From Methylophaga sp. (GTDB lineage Bacteria; Pseudomonadota; Gammaproteobacteria; Nitrosococcales; Methylophagaceae): a stretch of DNA of 60,308 bases. The notes under the pieces are model-generated. The model did not search any database. It worked only from the letters and a program-made list of their open reading frames with translations, and was not told the DNA's origin. The first letter of the stretch is position 1. Each line of letters begins with the position of its first letter. Shown piece after piece: positions 59,932 to 60,308 of the stretch. The stretch spans positions 80,718-141,025 of the forward strand of contig NZSL01000012.1 in assembly GCA_002696735.1 (NCBI GenBank), in the 5' to 3' direction. The position numbers were made by a program, and so were the translations under genes.

Positions 59932-60308
59932 ATGTCTGAAATCTACCATGATGCCAGTAAGCCACATGAGCGCTTAATGTTCAACGTGGCGATATTTCAT
60001 TTCCTGGTTCCGGCGATTCTGTTTGGTACCGAAAACCTGTGGCTGATTTTCTCATTATCGCTGTTGGGCTCGCTGATGATGATTGGTTCCATAGCCTACA
60101 AAGCTTACAACTCGCAAGATCAGACAGCACTTGTTCAGGCGCACTGGAAGCTGGCATGGAAGCGCAGTATGTATTTATTGGGCGCTTATCTGGTGGCGGG
60201 GGTGATATTTGGTATCGGCTCATTTTTATTGATGGCACAAGCGGATGAAAGCATGCGTTTTATTCAACGCTCAGTGCTGGGTTGGTTTGCATTAGTGCCC
60301 ATTTCACT
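59932..60308 (+). CDS. Polytopic membrane protein, partial at right edge
   Basis: At least 125 residues, open at the window end. MSEIYHDASKPHERLMFNVAIF starts it, followed by hydrophobic helices at about 17-34, 36-55 and 82-104 and a further one beginning about 115. I do not recognise the family; the visible part has no catalytic motif. AGAGGATC stands before the ATG. It is divergent from tatD, so the two share a short promoter region. Length and function depend on sequence outside this window. Confidence 0.65.
   Translation, partial: MSEIYHDASKPHERLMFNVAIFHFLVPAILFGTENLWLIFSLSLLGSLMMIGSIAYKAYNSQDQTALVQAHWKLAWKRSMYLLGAYLVAGVIFGIGSFLLMAQADESMRFIQRSVLGWFALVPIS

Noticed and set aside
1-60308. 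CRISPR arrays, tRNA or rRNA genes, prophage or integrase genes
   Set aside because: I saw no regularly spaced short repeats, no tRNA-like cloverleaf ends and no phage structural genes. Covariance or tRNA searches were not possible, so a missed tRNA cannot be excluded.

Overview
The window is a stretch of chromosome from a gammaproteobacterium, densely coded and moderately AT-leaning. Gene content (xseB-ispA-dxs, TtcA, DbpA, Rnk, PqiABC, TcdA) is gammaproteobacterial. A doeB-doeD-doeA-doeC ectoine-degradation operon points to a halotolerant organism. As far as I recall this gene order is described from halotolerant methylotrophs, so a Methylophaga-like genome is my best guess. That is inference; no methanol-oxidation or 16S gene lies here. 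No prophage or CRISPR array was seen, and the only mobile element is one IS3-family copy.

Layout. 1-2.9 kb: dapD (partial) and dapC for lysine/diaminopimelate synthesis, an EamA transporter and a VOC protein. 2.9-3.56 kb: a gene-free stretch holding two diverged 235-bp direct repeats, each with a perfect DnaA box; this is the most unusual non-coding structure in the window. 3.56-7.5 kb: ttcA, moeA and a mobA-mobB fusion, then a periplasmic retropepsin-like protease. 7.5-12.8 kb: folE2 and queD (7-deazaguanine precursors), xseB-ispA-dxs (isoprenoids), and ribF. 12.8-19.9 kb: small conserved proteins, Rnk, a 752-residue glycosidase-like/LPS-kinase-like fusion, an SMR pump, DUF202, a 2OG-Fe(II) oxygenase and Fpr. 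20.2-25.3 kb: the doe operon. 25.3-29 kb: PqiCBA envelope lipid transport.

29.3-39.9 kb is the accessory-looking part. It holds an IS3 element with a 3-bp target duplication and a frameshifted orfB, then YjdM, then a four-gene operon of DGPF (YCII), VOC and NTF2-like proteins. An ECF42-type promoter (TGTCGA - 17 bp - CGA) precedes that operon. A lone GspG-like pseudopilin and a GGDEF-EAL protein follow, then the cognate ECF42 sigma factor with its long C-terminal extension. The sigma factor, its promoter motif and its DGPF targets therefore sit within about 7 kb.

40-60.3 kb: an MFS transporter, a lipoprotein, a histidine phosphatase, a large MscS channel, DbpA and a PAS-GGDEF cyclase. A BigR-type persulfide-response operon (ArsR regulator, rhodanese, TauE/SafE, ETHE1-like dioxygenase) has a candidate operator upstream. 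A TMEM165/GDT1 manganese exporter lies behind a yybP-ykoY riboswitch with its own promoter and terminator. Then come TcdA with an HEAGH-motif protein, a MoxR-DUF58-TgpA operon, an encapsulated-ferritin (EncFtn) homologue without the usual cargo tail or an encapsulin neighbour, TatD, and a truncated membrane protein. A hairpin repeat family (arms CTAGGGCTTGTTGATC... / ...CAACAAGCCCTAG) recurs in several intergenic gaps.
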